Part shown: one piece after another, positions 24,028-32,876 of the stretch | Numbering within the stretch: the stretch's first letter is position 1 | Layout of the letters: every line of letters starts with the position of its first letter | Assembly (NCBI RefSeq): GCF_003019275.1 | Contig: NZ_CP027848.1 | Coordinates: forward strand, 1,922,001 to 1,986,000 | Origin: Staphylococcus muscae | GTDB lineage: Bacteria; Bacillota; Bacilli; Staphylococcales; Staphylococcaceae | Direction of reading: 5' to 3' | DNA: 64,000 nucleotides | Made by a program: the position numbers and the translations under genes | The notes under the pieces: generated by a model | Told to the model about the DNA's origin: nothing | What the model saw: only the letters and a program-made list of their open reading frames with translations | Databases searched by the model: none

Positions 24028-24741
24028 ATGACTGATCAACCAAGTTACTATTCAATCATTACAGCTAATGTTAGATACGACAACCGCCTTACAGACAGTG
24101 AAAAGTTATTATTCGCTGAAATCACATCGTTAAGCAATAAATACGGTTACTGCACAGCAAGCAACGGTTACTTTGCGAAGTTGTATGACGTAGTAAAAGA
24201 AACTATATCCCGCAGAATATCTAAACTTGCTAAATTTGGTTATTTACACATCGAAATCATTAGAGAAGGTAATGAAATCAAACAAAGAAAAATGTACCCA
24301 TTGATGCAATCGTCAGTACCTATTGACGCAAAAATCAATACCCCTATTGATAATTCTGTCAATACCCCTATTGACGCAAATGTCAAAGAGAATAATACAA
24401 GTAATAATAATACAAGTATTAATAGAGACAGGGACGAGATGTCGATTTTATTTATGATGATCAGTGACGAATTAGGGATTATACAAAATCCTTTAAATGC
24501 AGAACTACTAGAACACGCCATAGCCCGTTTTAATGAAAATAAGGTAGATATAGTGGAAGTTGCTGTTAATTACTGCAAGAAGAATAAAAAAGGTATCGGC
24601 TACCTTATAAGAATTTTAGAAGATTGGGCTGCAAAAGGTGTGCGTAATAAAGAAGATGCCACAAAGAAAGTAACACCCCAAAAAGTTAGTAAGTCAAATG
24701 ACTTTTTAACCCAAAAAAGACAAGAGTTATTCGGAGGTTGA
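24028..24741 (+). CDS. Phage replication initiator, winged helix plus DnaD-like domain
   Basis: The 237-residue protein begins at ATG 24028. Residues 1-95 are a winged helix typical of phage replisome organisers (SYYSIITANVRYD, LSNKYGYCTASNGYFAKLYD). A low-complexity Asn/Thr/Ile-rich linker (about 95-130) is encoded by iteron-like DNA repeats. The C-terminal half resembles DnaD/DnaB_2 domains (AIARFNENKVDIVEVAV, GYLIRILEDWAAKG). It should bind the phage origin and recruit the helicase encoded downstream. Confidence 0.85.
   Translation: MTDQPSYYSIITANVRYDNRLTDSEKLLFAEITSLSNKYGYCTASNGYFAKLYDVVKETISRRISKLAKFGYLHIEIIREGNEIKQRKMYPLMQSSVPIDAKINTPIDNSVNTPIDANVKENNTSNNNTSINRDRDEMSILFMMISDELGIIQNPLNAELLEHAIARFNENKVDIVEVAVNYCKKNKKGIGYLIRILEDWAAKGVRNKEDATKKVTPQKVSKSNDFLTQKRQELFGG
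24293..24378 (+). repeat. Iteron-like repeats in the initiator gene, candidate phage origin
   Basis: Four related units repeat every 22-24 bases: GTACCCATTGATGCAA, GTACCTATTGACGCAA (from 24316), TCAATACCCCTATTGA (24335-24350) and the same 16 bases again at 24359-24374. The last two are palindromic (TCAATA/TATTGA around CCCC). Origins of siphoviruses of Firmicutes often lie inside the initiator gene, so I propose this as the origin. Confidence 0.6.
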
Positions 24742-24745
24742 TTCT

Positions 24746-25093
24746 ATGCCTATGACAGAGCAAGAGGCTTTCCAGCTTATCTCATTAGTGAGTGATACCT
24801 ACAATATAGAATTCCACGAATCTAAATATAAGGCGTGGGTATCTATCCTTACTAAAGATGGCGATTACAAATCCTCTGAAAAGAAATTAAGAAATTACAT
24901 CAAACAAAGTAAATACAAACCAACATTAGCTGACGTATTAGCAACTAAGCCTAAAGCATTTGAAATAAAAGAAAAACCAGTAGAAGAAACACACCAGTAC
25001 AAATTAGAGCATGACCCTGCGTATAAAAAAGAATATGAAGCGGTTAGGGATAAAGCTAGGACTTTCATCAAGGAGTTGCGTCACAATGATTGA
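24746..25093 (+). CDS. Phage replicative helicase loader/inhibitor-like protein
   Basis: The 115-residue product follows GGAGGTTGA. Its pattern (EAFQLISLVSDTYNIEF, KAWVSILTKDGDY, LRNYIKQSKYKPTLADVL) fits the small phage proteins of the G39P/phage 77 ORF104 kind that load or inhibit helicase or DnaI. The stop overlaps the helicase start by 8 bases. Confidence 0.75.
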   Translation: MPMTEQEAFQLISLVSDTYNIEFHESKYKAWVSILTKDGDYKSSEKKLRNYIKQSKYKPTLADVLATKPKAFEIKEKPVEETHQYKLEHDPAYKKEYEAVRDKARTFIKELRHND

Positions 25094-26324
25094 TCGTTTG
25101 AGTACAGAAGAGTCGATTTTATGCAACTTGATGAAGTGGCCTGACTTGTATGCAAAATTCAAATTAAAGCCTTACATGTTTGTTGATGAAGATGTGAGTA
25201 AGATTATTAGCTACATTGTTGAAGTCGGGAAAGTAAATCCCAATGAGATTTACTTTAAATGTCGTGACGAGCAAGGTTTTGTTAATGTAGACCGCTTAAC
25301 ACAGATTAGTAAGTCAAAGGGTACGGACCTATCATTTTTTATGAACGATCAAATCAACCTACTGAACGACTATGTGACGCGTAAAGCTGTAGAATACTCT
25401 CAAGGTTTTTTGAGTAATCCTAATCAAACAGAATACCTATATTTACTCGATCAATTAAATAGTCTTAAAGACATCAACATTGAACAAGGCAATAGAACAG
25501 ATGAGTTTTTAGCAGAAGTCATGGAATCAGTATTGAGTGATAAACCAAAAGAGTTGATTAAGACTGGATACGGACTACTCGATTACAAAATATACGGCTT
25601 TGAAAAAGGACAATTGAATGTAATAGCAGCAAGGCCGTCAATGGGCAAAACTGGATTTGCATTAAACACAATGTGGAACATTGCAAAGTCTGGCTATGAA
25701 GTATCATTTTTCAGTTTAGAAACAACCGGAAACCTTGTTGTAGAACGCTTAGTTGCAATGATTGAAGGCGTTCCATTGTCAGATATTAAACGCCCAACAG
25801 AATTAAGCACAGAGAATACGAATAAAGTCATGAACGCGCTGAATAAAATAAAGCAGTTTAATATAAATATTTTTGATGAGAGCCACCTAACACCATCTAG
25901 GATACGTGAGCAAGCATCTAAAGAGTCGGATAAACCACAAGTCATATTTATCGACTACTTGCAACTGATGACGTCTGATACACCTTCTAATGATAGACGT
26001 GTAGACGTAGAGAAGATAAGTCGTGACCTTAAAATCATAGCGAACGAAACAGGTTGCGTCATAGTCTTGTTATCACAATTGAATAGGGGTGTAGAGTCAC
26101 GTAACGATAAACGTCCTATGATGAGCGACTTAAAAGAATCGGGTGGTATTGAAGCGGATGCCAGCATGATATTTATGCTATATCGTGATGACTATTATAA
26201 CCGTGATGAAGTGCATGAAGATGATAAATCTGAATTAGAAGTTAACGTAGCTAAAAACAAAGATGGATCAACTGGTGTTGTGAAATTTGAATACTACAAA
26301 TCAACGCAGAGGTTCTTTACATGA
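25086..26324 (+). CDS. dnaB: DnaB-type replicative helicase
   Basis: The 412-residue protein has an N-terminal DnaB domain and a RecA-like motor: Walker A RPSMGKTGFAL, Walker B QVIFIDYLQLM, motif LSQLNRGVESRNDKRP with arginine finger. ATG 25086 (MIDRLSTEESIL) is chosen because it overlaps the previous stop in the usual way and matches the family start. It unwinds DNA at the phage fork. Confidence 0.93.
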   Translation: MIDRLSTEESILCNLMKWPDLYAKFKLKPYMFVDEDVSKIISYIVEVGKVNPNEIYFKCRDEQGFVNVDRLTQISKSKGTDLSFFMNDQINLLNDYVTRKAVEYSQGFLSNPNQTEYLYLLDQLNSLKDINIEQGNRTDEFLAEVMESVLSDKPKELIKTGYGLLDYKIYGFEKGQLNVIAARPSMGKTGFALNTMWNIAKSGYEVSFFSLETTGNLVVERLVAMIEGVPLSDIKRPTELSTENTNKVMNALNKIKQFNINIFDESHLTPSRIREQASKESDKPQVIFIDYLQLMTSDTPSNDRRVDVEKISRDLKIIANETGCVIVLLSQLNRGVESRNDKRPMMSDLKESGGIEADASMIFMLYRDDYYNRDEVHEDDKSELEVNVAKNKDGSTGVVKFEYYKSTQRFFT

Positions 26325-26539
26325 CGGTACTAGAATTCAAAGACTTTTTGAGACACCTCTTCAGCGTTGAATACAGCCACAACACACGCATGCAATTGTT
26401 TATGGTGCAATTGGGTTGGGCGGTCGATAGATTGCTTGTGAGCGAGCGTATAAGCCCGTTTGACGACTATGATGAAGTAAGTGAATTGATTTTTGATGAA
26501 TTAGATGTGAACCAAAGGAGCAAAAATGAGAGAAACTAG
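26321..26539 (+). CDS. Small phage protein of unknown function
   Basis: The 72-residue product overlaps the helicase stop (ATGA at 26321) and the rusA start. Acidic, helical (LEFKDFLRHLF, QLGWAVDRLLVSER, DEVSELIFDELD). Conserved position between helicase and RusA suggests a replication accessory role. Confidence 0.65.
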   Translation: MTVLEFKDFLRHLFSVEYSHNTRMQLFMVQLGWAVDRLLVSERISPFDDYDEVSELIFDELDVNQRSKNERN

Positions 26540-26951
26540 AATTGAAATCTTTTATAAAGACGAAAAACACTTAAACAAACCAATGGCTTCGCCACGTCCA
26601 CGCTTTACTAGAGCAGGACGGTTTGTCAGAACATACATGCCTAACAATTACACACGGCACAAACATTTTATAGCAGAGCAAATGCCTGACTTACAGATAG
26701 AGTCGTCTATCAGATTGACAGTAGAGTTTTACTTCCCACCATTGCGAAGTTGGTCTGAAAAACGATTGAGAGAAAGGTTGTTTTCATATAAGCGCACTAA
26801 ACCAGACCTAGATAACTTACTTAAAACTGTATTAGATGCAGGTAACGGTAAGTTGTGGAAAGACGATAATCAAATCGTAGAAATCAGAACATTCAAAAAA
26901 TATGAGAGTATACCACGCACAGCGTTAATTATCGAAGAATTGGAGGGATAG
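26526..26951 (+). CDS. rusA: RusA-family Holliday junction resolvase
   Basis: The 141-residue product has RusA signatures: NKPMASPRPRFTRAGRF, KRTKPDLDNLLKTVLDAGNG with catalytic Asp residues, and LWKDDNQIVEI. It resolves recombination junctions before packaging. AAAGGAG precedes ATG 26526. Confidence 0.92.
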   Translation: MRETRIEIFYKDEKHLNKPMASPRPRFTRAGRFVRTYMPNNYTRHKHFIAEQMPDLQIESSIRLTVEFYFPPLRSWSEKRLRERLFSYKRTKPDLDNLLKTVLDAGNGKLWKDDNQIVEIRTFKKYESIPRTALIIEELEG

Positions 26952-26952
26952 C

Positions 26953-27633
26953 ATGGAACTACCAGTAATACCTAATGATAAATCACGGAAATACGAATAC
27001 AACGGTAAACCCATTAGTGTTAATCAAATGGTTAAATACACAGGTTTAAGCGCATCTGTCGTTCGAAAAAAGCTGAGAAATGGCGTGCCGATAAAAGATA
27101 TCTTAAAGCAACGCCCGAAATTAAAACTAACTAAAGCGCAAGTAAAAAAGAAGAGCACTGTTAATCTTACGAGTGCAATTATTGAACAAAGATTAGCTGA
27201 TGGTTGGGATATCGATTTGGCGCTTGAATTAGGACTAAATTACGTTGGTCCAGTAGATAATATTGTCTACAAAACAAAAGCTGGTGGAATTGATATTGAA
27301 ATTCCGTACGAACAATTGATGAAGTTAGAAGAAAGGGGCATTACAGCTAGAACTATTAGCATTCGAGTTGGTAAAGGGATGACTTTAAAAGATGCGATGA
27401 ACACACCTTTAGAGTATTCAAACGATGACCTTGATTACACAGAAAGCATTGAAGAAAGGAAGTGCGCTGAAGCATTGAAACGGTACCGAGCGAAGAAGGC
27501 GCAGGAGCGAATGAATCGTATTAAAGGTGTTCCACAGCAGATTAAGTTGAGCGAGTATGGAAGATATTTAATGGGTCAACCACTTATTGCACGTATAAAA
27601 ACAGACGTTTATGGAAATACACAATTAATTTAG
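26953..27633 (+). CDS. Phage protein with repeated short helix-turn-helix modules
   Basis: The 226-residue product contains three similar modules: VNQMVKYTGLSASVVRKKLR, TSAIIEQRLADGWDIDLAL and TARTISIRVGKGMTLKDAM, resembling the short HTH repeats (GW..EEAL type) seen in phage and homing-endonuclease proteins. Probably DNA-binding; precise role unknown. Confidence 0.65.
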   Translation: MELPVIPNDKSRKYEYNGKPISVNQMVKYTGLSASVVRKKLRNGVPIKDILKQRPKLKLTKAQVKKKSTVNLTSAIIEQRLADGWDIDLALELGLNYVGPVDNIVYKTKAGGIDIEIPYEQLMKLEERGITARTISIRVGKGMTLKDAMNTPLEYSNDDLDYTESIEERKCAEALKRYRAKKAQERMNRIKGVPQQIKLSEYGRYLMGQPLIARIKTDVYGNTQLI

Positions 27634-27637
27634 AGGA

Positions 27638-28054
27638 GTGATGAATGTGGATGGACTAAAAATAGGAAATACAATAAAGGTTAATACTAAAAATGGATAT
27701 ATGATAGCGAAGGTTCTAGATACGTACAATGATGGTTTTGTTGTAACTACAGATGAAGGGGATAACTGTTGGCTCTCGTACGAAACAGATTGGGAGAAAA
27801 TACCTTCTAGTAAAAAACTAGAAAATAAGAAACGTCCTAAACACTACGGAGATGCTGAATTTGATCTAATTGATTATTGGTGCACACGATACTCGAAAGA
27901 AGAACTGCGTGGTGCATTTAAATCTCAACTATCAAAATACACTGACCGATTAGGTTACAAAGATGATGAAATTGATGAATTAGACAAGATTATTGATTAT
28001 ACAACACGTTATCGTGATCACTTAAAAAAGGTGGCTGAAACCAATGAGAAGTAA
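27638..28054 (+). CDS. Phage protein with C-terminal DUF3310-like region
   Basis: About 138 residues. The first 60 form an SH3-like beta region (GNTIKVNTKNGYMIAKVLD); the end (KRPKHYGDAEFDLIDYWC, SKYTDRLGYKDDEIDELDKI) fits DUF3310, a domain tied to phage nucleotide metabolism. AGGAGTG precedes the start. Confidence 0.7.
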   Translation: MMNVDGLKIGNTIKVNTKNGYMIAKVLDTYNDGFVVTTDEGDNCWLSYETDWEKIPSSKKLENKKRPKHYGDAEFDLIDYWCTRYSKEELRGAFKSQLSKYTDRLGYKDDEIDELDKIIDYTTRYRDHLKKVAETNEK

Positions 28055-28262
28055 CTATGGTTTATTAGCTCGATACCGTTTATACGACAAAGAAGGCTAT
28101 CCAGCATTGTTAGTTATACCAGCAAAGGAACATGTACGTGTGTTAGGTTATGGTCCTTATTACAAACAATATGACGGTGTTTATTCAGAAAAAAAGCTCA
28201 AGCATATTAAACACAAAAGTAATTTATATACTGTTGAAGAACTGGAGCGATTTAAAATATGA
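28044..28262 (+). CDS. Small phage protein of unknown function
   Basis: 72 residues, overlapping both neighbours. Basic, Tyr-rich (LARYRLYDKEGYPALLVI, YGPYYKQYDGVY). No family recognised. Confidence 0.6.
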   Translation: MRSNYGLLARYRLYDKEGYPALLVIPAKEHVRVLGYGPYYKQYDGVYSEKKLKHIKHKSNLYTVEELERFKI

Positions 28263-29656
28263 ATTTTATTGATTTATGCAGTGGTATCGGTGGATTTAGA
28301 ACCGCATTAGAAAAGCATGGTCACACATGTTTGGCTTATGGAGAAATAGACAAATTCGCAAAGCAAAGTTACCAGGCCATTTACAATACTAAAAATGAGG
28401 AGAATTTAGGAGATGTTACAGAATATTCAAACGAAAATTGGAGAAAATACAAAGGGAAAGTTGACATCATCACAGGTGGATTTCCGTGTCAAACCTTTAG
28501 TATCGCAGGGAAACGTGCAGGGTTTGAAGATACGAGGGGGACGTTATTCTTCCACATTGCAAGGGCGATTAAAGAAGTCAAACCATCTTTTGTATTATTG
28601 GAAAACGTCAAAGGTTTATTATCACACGACAAAGGCAGAACGTTTGGAACAATCATTCAAACGTTGGATGAATTGGGGTATGTCATCGAGTGGGGTTTGT
28701 TTAACTCTAAATTTTGGGGAGTTCCGCAAAATAGAGAAAGAGTGTACATCTTAGTAACTAGAAAAGATCTATTTACTGGATTTAAACTGTTCGATTTATT
28801 GAAAAAACAAACTGATGTTACAACGAGATTAATTGATGTGCTAGAGCAAGATGTTGATGAAAAGTATTACTTGTCAAAAGAAAAGACAAAGAAGTTAACG
28901 TTAGATCAAGATCTAAGTGGTAAGTTGAATAAGTATGACTACAACAATAGAGATAAAGTTTATAGCATAAATAAAGTCAGTCCTACATTAAACGCTATGC
29001 AGGGCGGAGATAGACAGCCGAAGATTGCAGTCCCAGTGTTAACACCTGATCGTATAAATAAGCGACAAAATGGTCGCAGATTTAAAAGGGATGGTGAACC
29101 AATGTTCACTTTAACATCACAAGATCGTCATGGTATAGCTGTTTGTGAAGCTACTAAAAAAGGATATGCTATGGCAGAAGTTGGAGACAGTGTAAATGTA
29201 TCGTATCCGGAAAGCGAGACAAGGCGTGGAAGGGTTGGAAAACAAATTGCACATACACTTCAAGCAGGTGAAGTGAATCAAGGAGTTGTCGTACCAAAAG
29301 AAGTGTATGGAAGGTTTGGTAAACAGGCGGTCGAAACATTAAATGAGAATAAAGACATCATCAAAGATGGTATGACGATAAATGCTTATAACAAAACTTT
29401 TGATAATTCTGGGTTAAGTCCAACGTTAACGACAAGACCAGAAGGTTTTAAAACTGCAATATTACCAATATCAAGTGGCCTAAGAATACGAAAACTCACA
29501 CCACTGGAATGTTGGAGATTACAAGGTTTTTCAGATGAACAATTTTATAAAGCTAAAAATGCAGGTGTAAGCAATTCACAATTGTATAAACAAGCAGGTA
29601 ATGCGGTAACAGTCAATGTTGTTGATGCAATAGTAGGAGTACTGACTAATGCATAG
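28259..29656 (+). CDS. Orphan DNA (cytosine-5) methyltransferase
   Basis: The 465-residue enzyme has all key m5C motifs: FIDLCSGIGGF (I), GGFPCQTFSIAGKR with nucleophile Cys77 (IV), LLENVKG (VI), PQNRERVYIL (VIII), LTPLECWRLQGF (IX) and QAGNAVTV (X). The region between VIII and IX (about 175-420) is long, with repeated S/PTL-type segments (SPTLNAMQGG, MFTLTSQDRHG, LSPTLTTRPEG). No restriction gene is adjacent, so it probably protects phage DNA from host restriction. It overlaps genes on both sides. Confidence 0.92.
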   Translation: MNFIDLCSGIGGFRTALEKHGHTCLAYGEIDKFAKQSYQAIYNTKNEENLGDVTEYSNENWRKYKGKVDIITGGFPCQTFSIAGKRAGFEDTRGTLFFHIARAIKEVKPSFVLLENVKGLLSHDKGRTFGTIIQTLDELGYVIEWGLFNSKFWGVPQNRERVYILVTRKDLFTGFKLFDLLKKQTDVTTRLIDVLEQDVDEKYYLSKEKTKKLTLDQDLSGKLNKYDYNNRDKVYSINKVSPTLNAMQGGDRQPKIAVPVLTPDRINKRQNGRRFKRDGEPMFTLTSQDRHGIAVCEATKKGYAMAEVGDSVNVSYPESETRRGRVGKQIAHTLQAGEVNQGVVVPKEVYGRFGKQAVETLNENKDIIKDGMTINAYNKTFDNSGLSPTLTTRPEGFKTAILPISSGLRIRKLTPLECWRLQGFSDEQFYKAKNAGVSNSQLYKQAGNAVTVNVVDAIVGVLTNA

Positions 29657-29855
29657 AGAAACGTACACACGTGATTTAACTAATAATGTTAAGCAACGCT
29701 ATCGTGTAAATACAACAGGAAAGACACCGACGCAGTTGCAGAAGGAATTAGAAGGCAAAGGTGTAGAAGGTTTTGTCGTGAAAGTGAATCACGACAGAGT
29801 GACTATGTTGGTTGATCGTGAAGATATTAAAAATAATAGGAGGGCATTCCTATGA
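29649..29855 (+). CDS. Small phage protein of unknown function
   Basis: 68 residues, coupled to the methyltransferase by an 8-base overlap. Basic; RYRVNTTGKTPTQLQKELEG then a beta-rich end (VVKVNHDRVTMLVDRED). No family recognised. Confidence 0.6.
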   Translation: MHRETYTRDLTNNVKQRYRVNTTGKTPTQLQKELEGKGVEGFVVKVNHDRVTMLVDREDIKNNRRAFL

Positions 29856-30466
29856 GTAAAGACAAAGTAATCTATTTAGGTGGACACATTTTAAATCAAG
29901 CGATGGTTGAATATAGAGATAAGCAACATAAAGAAATATCTGAGATTAAAGGTGTTAGACCTTATTCACCTCATCAAGACAAATCAATCAATGATAAGGC
30001 TAATGCTAAGCAAGAAGGGCTAGCAGAACGTATTTTAGCTAACGACTTTAAAGCAATGAGAGAATCGGATATTTTCGTATTCGACGTACTCAATGAAGGG
30101 CTAGGTACTATTGCCGAATTAGGCATAGTACTAGGAATGAAGTATCAGGCACAAGAGACGATTGAACGTTTAGAAAAGGTAGCTGATATTAATAGATTTG
30201 ACATTAACGGAGATATTCCAGAAACTTATTGGGTTTTACAAGATGAGATTAAAGAACAAGAAAAAATATTAAACAAACCTGTTCTATGCTACTGTTCCGA
30301 CACGCGACAAGGGCATCGTAAGTCGTATATTGATCCCGACAGAGCAGAATTTAGCACAAATCAATTTGTGTACGGTATGGTTCTGGAACTCACAAACGGA
30401 GAGGGTTATATATCGTGGAACGAAGTTAAGAATAGATTAGAAGAGCTAGGGAGAAAAGGGGAATAA
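29852..30466 (+). CDS. Nucleoside 2-deoxyribosyltransferase-like protein
   Basis: The 204-residue product starts at ATG 29852 after AGGAGG. It has a Rossmann-like start VIYLGGHILN, MRESDIFVFDVLNEGLGTIAELG (Asp and Glu typical of the active site) and PVLCYCSDTRQGHR. The family swaps bases on deoxynucleosides and appears in phages with nucleotide-salvage genes. An atypical substrate cannot be excluded. Confidence 0.7.
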   Translation: MSKDKVIYLGGHILNQAMVEYRDKQHKEISEIKGVRPYSPHQDKSINDKANAKQEGLAERILANDFKAMRESDIFVFDVLNEGLGTIAELGIVLGMKYQAQETIERLEKVADINRFDINGDIPETYWVLQDEIKEQEKILNKPVLCYCSDTRQGHRKSYIDPDRAEFSTNQFVYGMVLELTNGEGYISWNEVKNRLEELGRKGE

Positions 30467-30467
30467 T

Positions 30468-30962
30468 ATGTCATTACAAAATATAGAATTAGTCTTATCA
30501 GCTATCACAAATGAGATTTATATGGCTGAAATAGAAGAAGATGGCATGATGTCTATTGATAATAAACGTGAAGCAACAAATGATGTGGCACGTGTCATGG
30601 CAGAATGGTTTGTAGCTAATCAAAAGACGGGGTTGAAGTTCAAAGGAGACGGTTGGTTATTGTGGCTAAAAGATAATGAATTTTTAGCTCCACAAGATAT
30701 TAAAAACTTCACTATTAAATTAAATGATATATCTAATCTTGCAAGCATTGCTCAACTTTTACTTATTAAATCTATGGAAAGTAAAGAGAGAATAGACATT
30801 GAGTATCATTTAGAGGGCATTGTTTTTAGACATCATCATAGAGCGTACAGCGATTATGGAGAGAGAGCTTTGTTTTTCTCGGTAAACGATACTAAAGAAA
30901 AATTGCGTGAGAAGTTAAATTTGGCAATTGATGTGATTAACGGGAAAGAATTTTTACATTAA
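30468..30962 (+). CDS. Phage protein of unknown function, DUF7446-like start
   Basis: 164 residues. The beginning (LSAITNEIYMAEIEEDG, NKREATNDVARVMAEW) is weakly similar to DUF7446 (ITN.IY...DVT). The rest is mixed alpha/beta with HHHRAYSDYGERALFF. Role unknown. Confidence 0.55.
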   Translation: MSLQNIELVLSAITNEIYMAEIEEDGMMSIDNKREATNDVARVMAEWFVANQKTGLKFKGDGWLLWLKDNEFLAPQDIKNFTIKLNDISNLASIAQLLLIKSMESKERIDIEYHLEGIVFRHHHRAYSDYGERALFFSVNDTKEKLREKLNLAIDVINGKEFLH

Positions 30963-31010
30963 TGACGAGGTGTTTGAAAACCCAGAATTATTAAGGGAGA
31001 TGAAATGTAA

Positions 31011-31394
31011 ATGAAAAGATTAATTGGAGTAATAGTAGTATTAACAATTTTATTGGGTGCTTGTTCGCAAGCCGACAGAGTCAACGAGAATCTTACAAAA
31101 GAATCAGACAGCTTTAACACAGTTCGAAAAATAACCGTTATCAATGCGATTAAACAAGACGTTATTTTCCAAATGTCTGGACGTATGTCTATTAAAGCAG
31201 ATACAAAGGATAATCAGTTGGAAGTAGTTGTTGAAAAGCAAGACGGTGAATATCAAAAACATATTATAGGATTGTCCGACAATGTATCTTACGTTGTGGA
31301 AGATGTAACTACGAAAAACGTGAGCAAGTATCAATATGAAATTAATTACAACCCTAAAATGTGGATTCCAGTGAAGCCGGATTATAAGGATTAG
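31011..31394 (+). CDS. Phage beta-sandwich-type lipoprotein
   Basis: The 127-residue precursor has a signal peptide and lipobox LLGAC (Cys about residue 18), then a beta-rich mature part ending YNPKMWIPVKPDYKD. Start ATG 31011 follows AAGGGAG at 30993-30999, with some distance. Lipoproteins of this kind are found in siphoviruses and may act in superinfection exclusion (inference). Confidence 0.75.
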   Translation: MKRLIGVIVVLTILLGACSQADRVNENLTKESDSFNTVRKITVINAIKQDVIFQMSGRMSIKADTKDNQLEVVVEKQDGEYQKHIIGLSDNVSYVVEDVTTKNVSKYQYEINYNPKMWIPVKPDYKD

Positions 31395-31397
31395 AAA

Positions 31398-31883
31398 ATG
31401 TCTAGGGAAGAGCAAGAAGTATGGGAAGGTGTTGTCACTTTTATTAAGAGTAATGCACTGGACAAATTAGGAGCAAAACAATTGGCTGAAAATATAAGAG
31501 AACTAGCATCATCCGTTGGAAAAAGTATAGATATTGATAGAACAGGAAGTGATGAGATGATTAAATTTGAGAAACGATTTTTAAAATCGCCATACTTCAT
31601 TGAAAAGTATGAACGTTTTGAAGGTGAAAAATATGAATTTAGTACGAACAGTGGTGGTATTTTGAGCGTCATTCGGTGCTTGGGTTCATACGGTTACGAA
31701 CGAGGCGAATATGAGATAGCTTATATTAAAGAAGACGGGACAGTATGTGAGCCTTTAGGTTATTTAAGTGTTGATGACGTATTAACCATTGTTGATTATG
31801 AGAACGGTAAAGAAGTTGAGAATAAGGAATTGATTAATTGTTGGGAAAAGAAGAAATGGGGGAATGGTCGTGACGAAAGTTAA
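31398..31883 (+). CDS. Phage protein of unknown function
   Basis: 161 residues from ATG 31398; no family recognised. Helical first half (VVTFIKSNALDKLGAKQLAE), then a beta-rich part (YGYERGEYEIAYIKEDGT). Overlaps the next gene by 20 bases. Confidence 0.6.
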   Translation: MSREEQEVWEGVVTFIKSNALDKLGAKQLAENIRELASSVGKSIDIDRTGSDEMIKFEKRFLKSPYFIEKYERFEGEKYEFSTNSGGILSVIRCLGSYGYERGEYEIAYIKEDGTVCEPLGYLSVDDVLTIVDYENGKEVENKELINCWEKKKWGNGRDES

Positions 31884-32235
31884 AATGATGAAAGAAGTAA
31901 GTTTGCTTGAGTTATTACAAATAATACTCAACAACGAATTGATAGACAAACAGCAGAAGTTTTCTGGCGTAGCATTGGATGAATATGAAAACACATTGAC
32001 GGTAGACAGTGTTGATTTAGATGAGAAGTTTCAAGTATTAACAGAAATAAATGTAACACATGATATGGTGTTCGATAATTTAGCAATAGTTTTCAAAGAT
32101 GATAGTTATGGTGGGCTTTTGAAAATTAAGAAGAGTGCAAGTATTAAGCAGGTGCTGGATAAGTATCTTGGATCACACAATATTAAGTCTATTTATGTTC
32201 TTGACGCAAACAATAATGAAGTTCTGGTCTGGTAA
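31864..32235 (+). CDS. Phage protein of unknown function
   Basis: 123 residues. The layout (SLLELLQIILNNELIDKQQ, a beta region, SIKQVLDKYLGSHNIKSIYV, VLVW end) parallels the next gene product, so the two look like diverged paralogues. Confidence 0.6.
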   Translation: MVVTKVKMMKEVSLLELLQIILNNELIDKQQKFSGVALDEYENTLTVDSVDLDEKFQVLTEINVTHDMVFDNLAIVFKDDSYGGLLKIKKSASIKQVLDKYLGSHNIKSIYVLDANNNEVLVW

Positions 32236-32263
32236 GAATCTAAAACATTGAAAGGAGAATAGT

Positions 32264-32674
32264 ATGCCGAAGATTAAAACGAAGAAGAAAGTAACTGCGA
32301 GAGAGCTGATTGATTCATACCTTGATGGGAAAATTGAAGGTGGGAAATACATTAATGAAGAAGATAATTTTGTGGTTTTTTCCGACTATTCTGGGTCAAA
32401 AATGTGTCAAGTTGGCAAGAAAACTAATCCAGATGAGCTTTTTGGAGAAGTAGTAATTTGGGAAAAAATTGATGAGAATACTAAGTTAGATAATTTAGTA
32501 ATGGTATGTAACTGGAGAGAATGCCTAGATTTTTTTGACTATGATGACCCAATATCTATTAAAGAAATTATAAGAATTGAGGGAGAGCATGCGCATACAA
32601 TAAAAGCTTTTTACATCTTACAAGACGACATGACAATGCAGCTAATTTGGAAAGACGGTGAATTCGTTGTTTGA
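32264..32674 (+). CDS. Phage protein of unknown function, paralogue of the preceding gene
   Basis: 136 residues from ATG 32264 behind AAAGGAGAA. KVTARELIDSYLDGKIEGG, SIKEIIRIEGEHAHTIKAFY and the QLIWKDGEF end align in order with the upstream product. Confidence 0.6.
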   Translation: MPKIKTKKKVTARELIDSYLDGKIEGGKYINEEDNFVVFSDYSGSKMCQVGKKTNPDELFGEVVIWEKIDENTKLDNLVMVCNWRECLDFFDYDDPISIKEIIRIEGEHAHTIKAFYILQDDMTMQLIWKDGEFVV

Positions 32675-32876
32675 TTACAAAGCAGAACGTGATTCGCTTA
32701 TTGAAGATGTTGCAAGGTTGAGAAAAGAAAAGGATGAACTTAAAGACAATCTTGATAAAGTGGTTGATTTATTCAATCGACATCTAAGGTATAAGCTAGC
32801 AGTTACTAACAATGGGATTTGGTACGTCCATTTGAAACATGAATTACAAAATATTTTAAAGGAGATTGAGAAATGA
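32658..32876 (+). CDS. Small coiled-coil phage protein
   Basis: About 72 residues, starting at GTG 32658 within the preceding gene. Strong coiled coil (ERDSLIEDVARLRKEKDELK). Overlaps the dUTPase start by 4 bases. Confidence 0.55.
   Translation: MNSLFDYKAERDSLIEDVARLRKEKDELKDNLDKVVDLFNRHLRYKLAVTNNGIWYVHLKHELQNILKEIEK

Noticed and set aside
28413..28754. Second gene inside the methyltransferase gene
   Set aside because: Out-of-frame shadow of the conserved catalytic domain with no independent start site.
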